NCBI GenBank assembly: GCA_023853785.1
Contig: JAJIRX010000031.1
Location: forward strand, 1-34,227
DNA: 34,227 bases
DNA from: Psilocybe azurescens
Lineage: Eukaryota; Basidiomycota; Agaricomycetes; Agaricales; Agrocybaceae
Reading direction: 5' to 3'
Shown here: piece after piece, positions 19,558-31,199 of the stretch
Position numbering within the stretch: the first letter of the stretch is position 1
How the letters are laid out: each line of letters begins with the position of its first letter
Translations under genes and position numbers: made by a program
Notes under the pieces: model-generated
What the model was told of the DNA's origin: nothing
What the model saw: the letters and a program-made list of their open reading frames with translations, nothing else
Database searches by the model: none

Positions 19558-21715
19558 ATGGAGTTCGCACTCGAAGAGATTAGCCGGCTACCATCAAACC
19601 ATTCGGTCCAGGTCCATAGAAGAGAACGAAATGCACAGGCGGTGGCAGATAATAACATTGCAAGTAGTAACGCCGATGGAATCGTTGAACAAAGTCGTGT
19701 TAGTGGCCTCCAACATAATGCCGCGCCGAGTCCATCATCACCCGGATTCTACGCAGACAACTTGAACCTTTCCTTGCCCCCCCGTTGACGAGGTTGGTAC
19801 GTCACTTCTTTACCAGCGGTACTTCATGTTCTAATCAAGGTACTCCTCTTCTTCTCCTACTCTTTTAGGGATGGAACGCGTGGGTGTTCTGCTTCTCCGC
19901 GTTCGCGTTCGAGGTCTGCATTTGGGGATGGAACAACACATACGGGATTTTTCAGGGTAGGTGCCATATTCATTCTTGAACTCCTCACGTTCTTGGGTTC
20001 GTCCTCTTCCCCGTTCGGAATGATCTCGAGTGTCGAACTTCCACTGATAATATGAATTTCGAATTTTAAACGCTTACGCAAATGGACAGAGTACTACTCA
20101 TTGAACCCGCCGTTCGACAAATCCTCTGCCGCTGCAATATCCACAATCGGAACTGCATCGCTAGGTATACAGTTTATAGAACTGGTGTTCATTATTTTAG
20201 GTGAGTAATTCGTAATACGTACATTGCGCTCTGAGAAGAACAGTTTCTCACTTCTTTATGTTATGTGGAATGATCGGCGATGCCTTGACTTTATGGTTCA
20301 TTATATCGACTAGTGTACCAGAGATACCCAGAGTTTGCGAGGCCTGGGATGTATATTTCGCTCTTCGTTTGCGTGGCTGCTCTCTTGTTGTCCAGCTTTG
20401 CCACGAAGGTATGTATTGCTTCGTATTGTATACATCTTAAAGTCATCACCTCCTCAATGCCCCAAATTATGACCTAGACTTGGCATATGATCGCACTCCA
20501 AGGCGTAGTCTTCGGCCTTAGCGCAGGCTTCCTCTACTCACCTGTCATGGTGTGGCTCCCGGAGTGGTTCATCAACAGACGCGGCCTAGCTACGGGAATT
20601 ATATTCTGCGGCTCGGGGGTGGGCGGGTTTATTTTCCCACTTATGATGGGGTATCTATTGGAAAGTGTCGGTTTTCGATGGACGTTGAGGTGCGATTGAG
20701 TATCGTCTACTTTATATTTCTGACTAATTTAACTTTGATACAGGATATGGGCGCTTACATTTGGAATATGTCTGGCTATTGCGCTGCTAGGGCTGAAGCC
20801 TAGAGTGCCGATTCGTAAGCCCAGCATAGAACACCCCCGCCAGCCTTGGCTCCCGCGGGATCTGTCCCTCCTCAAGAATCCAGTGCTCTTCGTCGTCGTA
20901 CGTTCAAACATCCATTACATACCCTGAGTTACCCCAACTAACAACGTTCCCAAAACGCTCCCATTGCCAGATTGGGATAACCATCGTGCAAGCACTAGGC
21001 TTCTTCCCCGTCAGCTTGTTCATATCGACATACACCTCCTCACTCTCATCAGCTACTCTTCCATCACGGCTGGTACTTGCGCTGTTCAACGCAGCTTCGG
21101 TGCTCTTCTTAATCCTATTCGGGAGATTCTCCGACTCGTATCCCTATCCGTACGTAATCATGGCAAGCGGAATAGGATGCGCGTTGGCGTCGTTCGTGTT
21201 TTGGGGATTCGCGTCTTCGCTCGCGTGGATATTTGCTTTCGCTACGGTGTTTGGAGGATTTGTGAGTCTGGATAGTTTTAGTTCGATTCCATCCATACTT
21301 CCTATAACTCGAAATCAATTCTCACCGTTCAAATTGCTTACTCACATCCACCTATCTCCGCCAGGGAGGTGCATTCCCAGGTATATGGCCCGCTGCGGCG
21401 ACCGAAATAGGCGGGAACCAGAACCACATCACCAACATCGCGTTTGGATGCTTTACAGGTGTAGAGGGAGTGATGTCCATTATCGGCCCTATCATTGCTG
21501 CCTCGCTTCGCAACAACAGCGATAAATCCAAGGCTACCTACGGAGGATTTGGGTTTCGAAAGGTTGAACTGTTCGTCGGTACGTCTACTTCTTATCTATG
21601 TATCACTCAAGAATTAGATGAAAATTTTATCTTAGGTTTCATGGGGTTAGGAACAATGGTCGGTGGGGTTATCTTACTTTTCTATTCAACCTCGAAGAGA
21701 AAGGTAAAAGTTTAA
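19558..21715 (+). CDS. Monocarboxylate-type MFS transporter, 9 exons, one extra C
   Basis: The exons are 19558-19792, 19869-19956, 20090-20200, 20314-20408, 20478-20689, 20744-20897, 20971-21261, 21365-21578 and 21636-21715, giving about 492 residues, normal for fungal MCT-like (SLC16-related) proteins of the plasma membrane. The N-terminal 78 residues are a polar cytoplasmic tail ending PPVDEGWNAWVF, the usual lead-in to helix 1. Landmarks: FEVCIWGWNNTYGIFQ, STIGTASLGIQFIELVFIIL, ALQGVVFGLSAGFLYSPVMV, WLPEWFINRRGLATGIIFCG with GSGVGGFIFPL (helices 4-5), a central loop KPRVPIRKPSIEHPRQPWLP, FGRFSDSYPY at the helix 8-9 loop, and a final helix MGLGTMVGGVILLFYST before KRKVKV. Known relatives move short organic acids such as pyruvate or lactate with protons; the substrate here is not readable. 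The only defect is a seven-C run (19777-19783) just before VDEG, where six would keep the frame. Everything else splices cleanly, so a sequence error or a very recent hit is likely. Confidence 0.85.
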
Positions 21716-21886
21716 ATTTAAGAGTAATTCGTGACCCGTCCTGTCATTCGACTTCAAACAATACGAGGAAGTTTTTCAAGAAGTAGTAAAGTAAGCGTAT
21801 CAAAGTGCATGTATGCAGAAAGCCTTTCCGGTGACGTTCCTAGATAAATTGAAAAGAAGATCTAACGAAATAGATATTATTTGTTG

Positions 21887-21896
21887 AAAAAAAAAA
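21887..21896 (-). terminator. RNA polymerase III terminator of the tRNA-Ser
   Basis: Ten T in a row on the minus strand, 4 nt behind the 3' end of the tRNA gene. Confidence 0.85.
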
Positions 21897-21900
21897 CAAG

Positions 21901-21996
21901 CGACGCCAGCAGGATTTGAACCTGCGCCCTCAAAGAGGAACAGATGTTTCGACATCTAATTCGAATCTGTCGCCGTAACCACTTGGCTATAGCGCC
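21901..21996 (-). tRNA. tRNA-Ser(CGA) with a 14-nt intron
   Basis: The acceptor stem GGCGCTA pairs with TGGCGTC (two G-U pairs) and the discriminator is G. The D arm is GCC-loop-GGC. The anticodon stem ACAGA/TCTGT encloses a loop TTCGAA with anticodon CGA. An intron of about 14 nt follows position 37 (ttagatgtcgaaac). The long variable arm CCTC-TTT-GAGG marks a class II tRNA, as expected for serine. The T arm is GCAGG-TTCAAAT-CCTGC. The gene is 96 nt with the intron, 82 nt without, and CCA is not encoded. Fungal tRNA-Ser(CGA) genes are known to carry an intron at this place. Confidence 0.95.
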
Positions 21997-22018
21997 TGTA
22001 ACGACCGTGTCTTACTTA

Positions 22019-22734
22019 GGCCTCATTGGGGATCCCAGTTTTTGTCGGTTTTTGTTGGTTTGGTTAGGGTTAAGGTTGTCACAAACCAACATGACAAGTT
22101 TTGATCGGTTGGTCACATTCTGGTCACACGGAGTAACACGCGTAAAATGGCCCTCTAGATTAATCAGATAACACTCAATCTTCATTTTCACTGCTTTTAT
22201 ATTGGTTCTAAGCCCTCATCTGACAATGGTAAACATACAACGTCAGGATAACACTCATAAAAGTCCTTCATCTCATCAAATCCATGAACAAAAACATAAA
22301 AAAGCGGCCCTATGCCTACTTGGAGCAATTTCTGGGGTCATTTCAGCTGCTATTACTTCCCATCTTGCTTCTGCTTTTTGAGGCTTTCAACGAGCATTGA
22401 GTCACAGCTTGAATTCCAGGAAGCTCAAGGCACAGAGGGGCCATTTGCAGCTTTTGGCATAATAGATATGGTATATATATTTATAGATTATTTAAACTTT
22501 AATTAAAGGTACATAGTGTGTTGACAGTTGTCAATGTTTAACAGAGTGGGAGGGGCGGGATAATGAATGTGACAATTCATGACAACCAGACTAACCCAAA
22601 CTGAGGGTTGCCAAATGCACATTCAGTTAGATTTTCAGCCAAAATTGGCTGTTTGGTTAGGTTTGGTTAATTTTTTGATTTTGGCAGGGAAACCAAGATC
22701 AAACTGGGTTGTAACCAGGATCCCAAATGGGGCC
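22019..22734. mobile_element. Harbinger/Tourist-like MITE, 716 bp, TTA target duplication
   Basis: Terminal inverted repeats GGCCTCATTGGGGATCCC (left) and GGCCCCATTTGGGATCCT (right, inverted) are flanked by TTA on both sides (22016-22018, 22735-22737). TWA duplications with GGCC-type ends are typical of PIF/Harbinger elements. A second, weaker inverted similarity lies inside: gttagggttaaggttgtcac near 22065 against the complement of gtgacaattcatgacaaccag near 22570. There is no transposase frame. It begins 23 bp upstream of the 5' end of the tRNA gene. Confidence 0.7.
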
Positions 22735-22737
22735 TTA

Positions 22738-25700
22738 GCATTAGATTTTGTCATGCAGGTTCAACCTCCTGTATCTTGATCGCCTTGCCTGACTCTCTTG
22801 CCTGACCCTGCTCTCTCTGCTTGCCTCCAACCTCCAACCTTGTTCAGACCTTCAACCTGTACTAGGATAGGATTAATACTACCACAGACCAAGCACATGT
22901 ATACCTCTTTAAAGTGAACTAGATAGGTGGATCACAATGGGGCACTCAGCCCAAGGCAAACTTTGAAATTGATGATGTTTCTTGACATCAACTGTAATGA
23001 TTTTGATCCCTTATTCTCTGCTACCCACACACCCGTATAAGTAGTGTCAAGGACCGAACGAGCTCTTGTTCATTCATCCTTCCTCCCTCCATCTTTTCAT
23101 CTTTCTTCAACATCCTTTCTTCCTCCCATCATTTGCTATCCCCAGCCCCTCAGCTTCACCTTGCATAGCCGGTTCATCAAAGGAACCATTTGGTGGACAC
23201 TGGTGTTGGGAAACTAGTTTTGGATATTGTGATCACAAAAGAGATGATCGCAAGTTTTCTCAGACAGTGGTTCTTGAGTACCCCAATTTGTCAGTCGGTA
23301 CATGGAAATTGAGAGAAAAGGGCATAGATGCATAATGGTTTGTACTTGTGCTCACCTACTGTTCATTGTCATCTCTCATTGATCATCACTCCTCCCTTTT
23401 GTTTAGCCCAGCATCCACTATATGCTATTTTTATTGGGATCCTTGGCCCACTTGAGCTTCCAATGCCAGATTCAACTTGTGTGATCATTTTTCTTAAAGT
23501 GATGCAGCAGCAAAGACACATATACTCAGCTCAAATCACCTTGGACTTTCATATCAATGTTTTAACACTGGTATTTACCAGTGAGAGTGCATATACTCAG
23601 CTCAATCATCTCAGACCTTTATATTGATGCTTTGTTACTTTAATTTGCCTTCGTGATCAATCAACCTCAAATCACATATCTTGTCCCCCAACATTCTCTG
23701 CTCACAAAATCCAGCTCTTTGTTCGTCCTTCTCCCCCTCTCCGTTACATTCACTTCCCTTCCTCATGTTCTCATCATCTTACGAATCCAACCAATGGAAC
23801 ATGCAACTCCTCTATCTTTCCCTCTAGACCTCTCCATTGATTCATCTTTTCCACCTCCCCCTCTCAGTTTTTTCTACTGACCCCTGCCTGCCCATTCAAA
23901 AGCTAGGCTTTGCCTTTACAGTAGACTTCAAGCTCCTTGGATTGGCATAGACATTAAATCTTGTCCATATGGGCAACACCATAAGATACAGTTGCCATTT
24001 GCATCCTTGACTGCTGTAAAACCTGCAAAGGGTCCCTGAAGCATCTGTCGACAATCAAGCATACAAAAACATAGATGCCTTGGCTCCTGTATGGTTTGAC
24101 AGTCCTTTATTTTTTTTGGAGTGCTCTTGTCTTGTAATTTGGGCTATTTGATCTCCTTCTGTCTCCGCACCCGAACTCGACTTATTGCCCTTTTATCTTG
24201 TCATCCTCATGATTGATTAACTGCAAATCCTGCATCTCATCCCCCAACACTCTCTACCCATGGGATTCTCCTCTCCTCCATCTGACCCTTCATATTTCAC
24301 CCTTCTTCCTCACCGTTACATCAGCATTACCCTCTGCACATTTTTATTATCACAAACCAAACCAGTAAAACACTTGACGCCTTCTTTATTGTGTTCTGTC
24401 AACTGCTACCTCGATTTGCCTTTTCCACCTTCCCCTTTCAGTCTCTCCGGCCATTTCCTTCCTATCTGATCATCATCCCATGGAACCAGCCAACAGAATT
24501 AAGAAAACACCTTCTCTGTCCTGTCAACCTGTCCCTTGCTTCCCCTCTTCCATTCTCATTTTCAATTATCCGCTAGCCAACTACTCATTACCTCGCAATA
24601 GTGACTCAACTATTCTCATCATCATCCTCTGCTATCTCTCGCTTCTTCCATCTTCGCCTTTCCGTTTCATCAACAGTCCTCTCGTTGTCTACTCATAACC
24701 TCACAAATCCAGCCATTCCCCCATTTTTCCTTGTCAACAATCCCTCATTGCCTACTCCTTGTTATGATAATCTGGACAGAAAGAACGAAAAGCTTTTCTC
24801 CAAGTCAGTTCATCAGTTTTCTTATATGCTTTCCTCTTTTCTTGTCTTCTCTCTTGATTGTCTCTCCCTTGATTTGACTCTTTCAACTTCTCGTCTCCAT
24901 TTAATTTCTTCAACCATTTCCTCCCCACTTATGGTTGCAACTAAAAGAACAAATCTAATCATCACTCTCATGTTGTGGTATCTGTTCTATTTCTACCCTA
25001 TATATGTGGCTTTCTCTATCTTTTGGGTTCTTAGCTGGATTGGCCTTGGTCACTGGTTGACTGGCTGACTCATTAAAGCTCAAGCTTATTGGTTCATTTA
25101 TTCACTGACATCAATGTGTTGAAAGCATGGCTGCGAGTACTGATGCCAAATTGTCAATGTGATCCAATGTTCCTTCCATCCCCGTTGACCCCAAATGTTT
25201 TCTGTTCTTGGAGTTAGCTCAAATGGCTGTGAATTGTGCTATAGGCCATGCCTTGTATACCTTGAGTCCTCAACTCAAACAACAATACTGCCAACAGCTG
25301 ACATCAGAGGAGTGAGAGTGTCTGAGGACTCCTCGATAGCACTGAACAACTGATAAGCCCTTTTCAAATAGACCGGTCAATCTGAGTTTAAATCTCTCTG
25401 TGGTGCAGATTTGTCCTGTGCTTTCACGTAAGGATACATTTCAATCACCTAGAGTACATTACCTCTTCTTTTTGTAAAATATCCTTGAAGACCCAATGAA
25501 GACCTCTTTGCAGATTTTTTCAATATATTTTATGATCTGAAAATCTGATTCCAGTCTGGCAATACTAGAGTTATACAGACTATTTGCTTAATGTTTCTGT
25601 CTGTGCATGTGATATAGCTCTGATATTTTTGGATAGCGTTTAAATAGCATACATGTATCTACAACATAAATTTAAAAGATTCACAACCATTTTATGAGAC

Positions 25701-25807
25701 TGCGGATTGATTCGAGCCACTGATCTTACTTTGTTTTAGGGACTAACACATATTAGGCAAATCTGGTTACTACCCATGCACTGTAGTAACCGGATACTAT
25801 TTTTAAG
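22738..25807. other. CT-rich repetitive DNA without a recognisable gene
   Basis: About 3 kb in which long open frames (up to 155 codons at 24601-25068) arise from pyrimidine-rich sequence and encode Ser/Leu/Phe/Pro-rich strings with no motif. Around 23655 and 24213 two stretches share a diverged pattern (gat..at..a.c.caaatc ... tcccccaaca.tctct), and a weaker third follows near 24470, which suggests an old, diverged tandem or dispersed repeat. A TATA-like gtataagtag at about 23034 followed by CT-rich DNA resembles an LTR promoter, but no matching second LTR was found. Confidence 0.35.
23517..23640 (+). repeat. Two-copy imperfect tandem repeat, period about 71 bp
   Basis: The strings catatactcagctcaaatca (from about 23519) and catatactcagctcaatcat (from about 23590) both continue into related sequence (gac.tt.atat.atg.ttt). 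It lies inside the CT-rich repetitive stretch. Confidence 0.55.
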
Positions 25808-25833
25808 TACAGTTGTGCTCAAAAATAATGCAT

Positions 25834-28045
25834 CGGTGAGATGTTTAGTGCGGGGTGACTTTGTAATTGCCCAATACACAACACCCAATCAAATATTTAT
25901 ATTGATCAGTTCGATCTGGGAGGGTAAGCTCGTAAGGCTTATTACAATAACTAGTTTTAGCAGGGTACAGACTTAGACGATTGCTCTGGGGTGATCACTA
26001 GTAGCTAGAGAACACTTTTACAGGCTAGTACACACAAGGCACTTGAATAGTAAGGGTGATCTCTCTATGAGTGCGATCACCAATATCAGGGGGATCGCTT
26101 TTGGGCCGGTGTACACGGGACACTTAACAGTTCTCTTTATAAAACCCAAACTCAAACTTTATCAAACACTATAAGCAATCACCCATATTAACACGTAGTA
26201 GATCCTTGGTTCCTATAAGCAACTGGGCACACTAGTCCACAGTCCTTAGTTTACTATAGGCAACGTCCTGAAACAGTCGGATTTCTCTGACAGTCGTCCC
26301 TAGTTACTATGAGCAATCACTAGCCTTTATAGGGTTCCCACCCATACTTAATAATCCCCAGGGCAGTCTTACTATAGGCAATGTTCTGAACAGTTGGAGT
26401 TCTCTGACAGTCGTCCCTAGTTACTATGATCAATCGCTAGTCATATAGGGTTCCAATCCATACTTAACAATTCCCAGGGCAGTCCACGGATGACTTATAA
26501 AAGCCTGCTTATCAAGTCTAATAGACCTGACATTGAATATAACAATGGTGATCACTCACAAAACCAGGTAGTGCCTAATTGCTTAAGGTGAACTGCAGTG
26601 TTCAATCTCTTATCACACAAATCACTAGTCCTCAAGTGTTAACACTAGAATTCTTATTCAGAGTAAATTCTGATATCAAATCTGGGGTGTAGATTACTTG
26701 GTTCCTATTCTAAGATACAGGGCTGTTTTTATAGACTAAATAGATACTTTGGCTTGTGATAATTGAAAGAGACTAAGAGAAAAGGAAGGAAATGGACCAC
26801 GTGCTGCCTAGCCTTTGCTGCACCAATTATAATAGTGGAAAGTACTAGTTTGCCTGGGCTACGGCACTTATTTGAAGATAACATTGTTGTCCATGTGGCA
26901 GTGCCTTCTTGGGTAGCGATCACCCAACTTATTTTATCAGATGGCTCATGGCTAAGGCATGCTGGGACTAGATTGCTTAGGGGTATATTTCCTAGGAAAC
27001 CCTACCAAGGTTCCCAAGCACAGTTGCTATTGGTTTAGGACCTCCTGGAACAGCAGGTGCCCTTTATCATGAGGAAAGTTTCCTCTAGTATCGCGTGGCA
27101 ATCACTGGCTGGGCGATCGCTCACTCACGTTGGCTGCATTGCAAATTACAAGTTTTTATAGTCGGATCTAGTAGACCGCCACATGCTGAGTTGTACACAA
27201 GATTTCAATTGCCAATACATTCGGTCCATAGGGTGATCACCCATGTGGCACAGTGATGCCTGATCCCCGAGCGGTTGATCGCCTAATTTAGTGAACAGCC
27301 TTTGTGAGGCCTGGACACAGTGATCGCTTTTGCTAATTAATAAGGTTTTCATCACTTGGCGATCGCTTGGTAAGACACTGGTGGGTGTTACCCCTTGTAA
27401 GAGCCAAGGTCATTTCTTAAGAGTTTCTTCTTTGCATGGGACTAATAGTATGATCAATGGAGCAGGCGATCACTTCGGACGCTCAGTTAGGGTTGCTTTG
27501 ATAGCTGTGTAGGAAACTAAAGGTAGTCTTTGATTTGTAGCACTGATTAATAGGCCACACTACACCTTAGTTAGTTTGTAAGGTCTATTACTCTTGTTGG
27601 CCCACTAGGAAGTAAAGCCTCAAAGCCTAATAGTCTGGCTTTATCTCCTACCCTTCACTAGTATAATGTACTAGTTTATTACAGATAACAATTGCAAAAA
27701 TAAGGGCCTCTGTATCTCACTATGAATTGTAAGCTCAGAATGGTTTACACCCTTTCATCGGGGTTTAAAATCAACCACTTCATCACATTTATGCAAATTT
27801 ATGCAAATTTCTGCAGATATCTGAATTATTGTTGCAGATATTAATTTATATTCATGTGTAGGAATATCTAATGGCCATCTCTTCCAAATTTCCTACAGAA
27901 TGAATCAATTTTATGGTTTTAACGAGGGAATTACCGAAGAGTTTCTGTTTGTGAACTGGGCTGCACTGCCACTGAATAGAATGTTCAAGGAATCACCCTA
28001 CAAAAAGTTGCTCGTTCAAGCACTATTAGATGATAAAATTACAAA
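25834..28045. other. Non-coding filler between left TIR and transposase, probably a nested insertion
   Basis: This is 2.2 kb without a protein-like frame. It holds a tandem repeat (26251-26485), a TATA-like cttataaaag at about 26490, and an unusual number of GATC sites, many within GCGATCGC, GTGATCAC or TGATCACC. TATA box, repeats and lack of coding suggest a solo LTR or other non-autonomous element inserted in the Tc1 left arm, but I could not fix its ends. Confidence 0.4.
26251..26485 (+). repeat. Two-copy tandem repeat, unit about 118 bp
   Basis: Both units run ttactataggcaa ... ttctctgacagtcgtcccta, gttactatga, tagggttcc, catacttaa, cccagggcagt. The first starts at 26251 and the second at 26369. 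Between the units there are scattered substitutions and short indels, so the duplication is old. A partial relative (cctataagcaactgggcac) lies just upstream near 26212. Confidence 0.75.
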
Positions 28046-29076
28046 TTACACTAAAACTGAGCTAGTACTTAGTGTATTGCCCTTTGCCTCCTTCAAAGCA
28101 GCCACCCTTTGTGGCATTGACTCATAAATCTTGTGGATGTATGAAACGTCTAATTTCTGCCATTCCTCCTGCAAAGCAGCCCATAACTGATCCAAATTGC
28201 ATGGTAGCAAGTCTCTAGCATGCAGACGCCAGTCTAGCTCATCCCAGACATGTTCAATGATATTCATATCTGGTGAAGATGGCGCCCAGTCCAAAACTTT
28301 GATCTTGTGATCCTCAAACCATGATGTTGCAAGCCTTGAGGTGTGCTTTGGATCATTATCCTGCACAAAAATGATATCAGATTTGTTAAGGGAGTAGTCT
28401 TTGAGTGTTCCTAAAAATATTCTTGCAATATATTGCAATATTGAATGGCATTCATGCACCCTTCTATGTGATGAAGACAACCAGGGCCATCCCATGGTAA
28501 GCAGCCCCATACTTGCAGGCTTCCACCGCCATGCTTGACAGTTTTCTTGATGTTACATGGTAAGAGCTCCTCTCCTGGCCTTCTCCTACAATATTGATGC
28601 CCATCGGACCCAAACAAGTTGAATTTGGACTCATCTGTTGCCACAATAGCCCGCCAATCTTCTTCCATCCAATCAATGTGTTTTTCAGCCCATTGTTTGC
28701 ACTTAGCAACATGTACTTTTGACAGGAAAGGCTTTTGCAACGAACCCGTCCATTCAGACCAATCTCACAGAGGTTGCGCTGAATTGTAGAAGCACCAATG
28801 GTTGGGAAAATCTGCCGCTTGAGGTCAGCAGCATTGCGTGCACGTCCAAATGTGATTTCTCATTGGGCATGGCGAAGAGATCGAGGGCTGAGACATCTCA
28901 GACAACCTGGCTTAGGAGCCTTAGCATAGAAATTCGCGTGTTTTATGGACTTTCTGGTAGTTTCGCCTTACAGTGGAAGTGTCTAAATCAAGTTTGTTTG
29001 CAATATCCATGAAGTGCTGTCCAGACTCTTTCATTTCAAGGATACGAGCCTTCTTTGTGGGTGTACACTTCACCAT
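28046..29076 (-). pseudogene. Decayed Tc1 DD34E transposase
   Basis: The start MVKCTPTKKARILEMKESGQ leads into a helix-turn-helix (FMDIANKLDLDTSTVRR), then YAKAPKPG. A second HTH region (ARNAADLKRQIFPTIGASTI) is followed by the catalytic part: VATDESKFNLFGSDG (first Asp), FVQDNDPKHTS (second Asp) and SPDMNIIEHVWDEL (Glu). There are 34 residues between the second Asp and the Glu, the DD34E signature of Tc1. The end is ...GNTLSTSSVLV at 28046. The catalytic residues are present, but the frame is broken by an extra base at the AAA 28930-28932, a missing one at the TTTT run 28733-28736, a missing one at the AAAAA run 28413-28417, and a TGA at 28860-28862 that a C-to-T change of CGA would explain. 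This copy cannot make transposase as written. Confidence 0.85.
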
Positions 29077-31199
29077 AGCGTGAAAAACATGAGCAAGAGG
29101 GAAGTGGCACAAAAAGAATTGAGATTTTCTGCTGGTTGATAGTTGAAAACAATGCTTTCGACAAACAACAATGACACGTCAGAACTGTAATTGAATAACC
29201 GGCCCGGTATCCAAATGAGCACACATCAGTAATTACTTTATTGACCCTCTAAAACTTCTTTGTTCTCCAAGAAATTTTGACAAGATGCTCATTAAATAGC
29301 TCTGAACACAATTGTCACTTAATATTTACAATAACAGTTCAAGAGTCAATAAAATTTGAGACAATGCAAAGAATTGCCTAATTTGAAACCCCAATGCATT
29401 ATTTTTGAGCACAACTGTATCTGTGGATATCTATAGGCGGAACCACAGATACTATGGATAATCTGCCATATTTAGAGGTAGTGTGTTGGGCTTCCCTTCC
29501 CTTGACCCAGTATCATTATGCCGCCTCAAAATGGTGGCTGTCCAGCCATCCCTACTGCTGTCCCTGCTGCCAAAAATGCTGCCAGCAAGAGGACAAATAT
29601 CTTTCCTATTCAACCTGGTCCCCCAGTGACTCCTACATGACCTGGACCACACACTGCATCTCCTGTAGAGGAATTTCCTGAACCTTCAAGCACATCAAGT
29701 GATGAGAGCGAGAGCCAAGGTCCTAAAAAAATCATTCTAATTATTGTTTCACCAATCAAGCAGAGACATAATGTGCCAGCCATTAACTGCCAAACTGATC
29801 TTCAAGTCTGGGGAATGTCTGATGATGACATTTTTGGTGTGTGGTTTAATTATCATAATATGCAAATGAGCTAATAAATTATTTTATGAGATGCAGCAAT
29901 TCTGTCCTGGTGTTCTCCAGTTTATAATCATTTCAATGTTTCGCTGCAGCAAAATGTCAAATTGTGGGAAACCCATCTCAATGATGTATATTTTCAAATC
30001 CAAAACTCATCCTGAGCACCACACCAGTATTTTTACACATCCACAAATGAAAACTGGAGATGGTACAAGTAACTTACAGAAGAGTATGGATATGTGTCTG
30101 AAAAAGCAGGAAAATTTATGTGATAAGCCTGTTTCTGCTTCTATCCTCTACTCACAAGCTGCTCACTGTGCTCTTATTGATCTGCATTGCACCAAGGATG
30201 CTTGTCCATTCAATATAATCTTGGATGAGGATTATCTTGCTGAAGTCGAGATGCTTCAACCAGGAACCAATGTTCCACATCCAGTAACTGTTCAGCACAA
30301 TCTTCTTCACATTTATAAACATGCAGCAATTGAAGTACAAAATTATTTTATGGTAATTCCAAATCTTGGGTAATTTCAAATTTGTGACTGAAGTATTTCT
30401 TAGCAAATTAATAGCATTTTTATCTTGTTCTTGATGGCTGGACCTCACCTTTGGTCTCATCATATCTTGAATTGGTTGTAGTCTGGTTTGATCAAGGAAT
30501 AATTCATTGTGCCATTCTTGAATTTATATGGTATCCTTGAACAATTTTTACATTCACTTTTGAATGCTGATTAAGTTGATAAAATAGGTTAACTCAAAAA
30601 CATGATGGATGGTATTTAGCAGCTGCGACTGCTGATTGTGTAAAACATGTTGGCCTTGACACAAAAGTAAGCAAATAAGCAAGATGAAATGTTTAAAAAT
30701 TGCTCAGAATATTGTTGATAGCTGTTTGGAATTTGCATAGACAATGCTTCCAACTGCAACAAGCTTGCTTAAATTCTTCCTGAATTTCTGCCTGACTTTC
30801 CAGGTATGAAAGCTCATCTTCAGTGCTTAGCACATATATTCAATTTAATTGCAAAGGTATTAATTCTTCTCTTCTCTTTTGGTTTAGAATAAATTTAAAT
30901 CATATTTTGCAGATCTTCATATCATTCTTTTTCAAAAAGCCCAAACTCAAGAAGTCTGTGAAAGTTACTTTGGAAGGTAGTGATGATGAAGGATATATTC
31001 TTGATGAAGGGAATAGAGAAACAGAGGATCAGGATATTGTTGCAATAGAAAATGCAGTGGTAGATGCAGAGGATGATGATGGAGATGATGGTCAGGTGGC
31101 TCATGATAATGCTGTGGTAAGATCTTTGTGTGATATTGCAATAGAGAAAATGGGTAGGAAAGGGGTAATGATGAGTTCAGAAGAGGAAGAAATTGTTAT

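Larger units (their letters stand above)
25810..29417 (-). mobile_element. Tc1-family transposon, 3608 bp, perfect 24-bp TIRs
   Basis: The two ends are perfect inverted copies over 24 bp (25810-25833 and 29394-29417, beginning CAGTTGTGCTCAAAAATAAT), flanked by TA at 25808-25809 and 29418-29419, the Tc1/mariner target duplication. The transposase is on the minus strand, 28046-29076, about 340 bp from the right end as expected. Between the transposase stop and the left end there are 2.2 kb of non-coding DNA, far more than in usual Tc1 elements of about 1.3-1.7 kb, so a second element has probably inserted there. Confidence 0.85.

Noticed and set aside
24601..25068. Plus-strand frame of 155 codons with hydrophobic C-terminus
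   Set aside because: It is a product of CT-rich DNA. Neighbouring frames look the same, and there is no domain.
27900..28127. Plus-strand frame of 75 codons
   Set aside because: It overlaps the end of the Tc1 transposase on the other strand and has no motif of its own.
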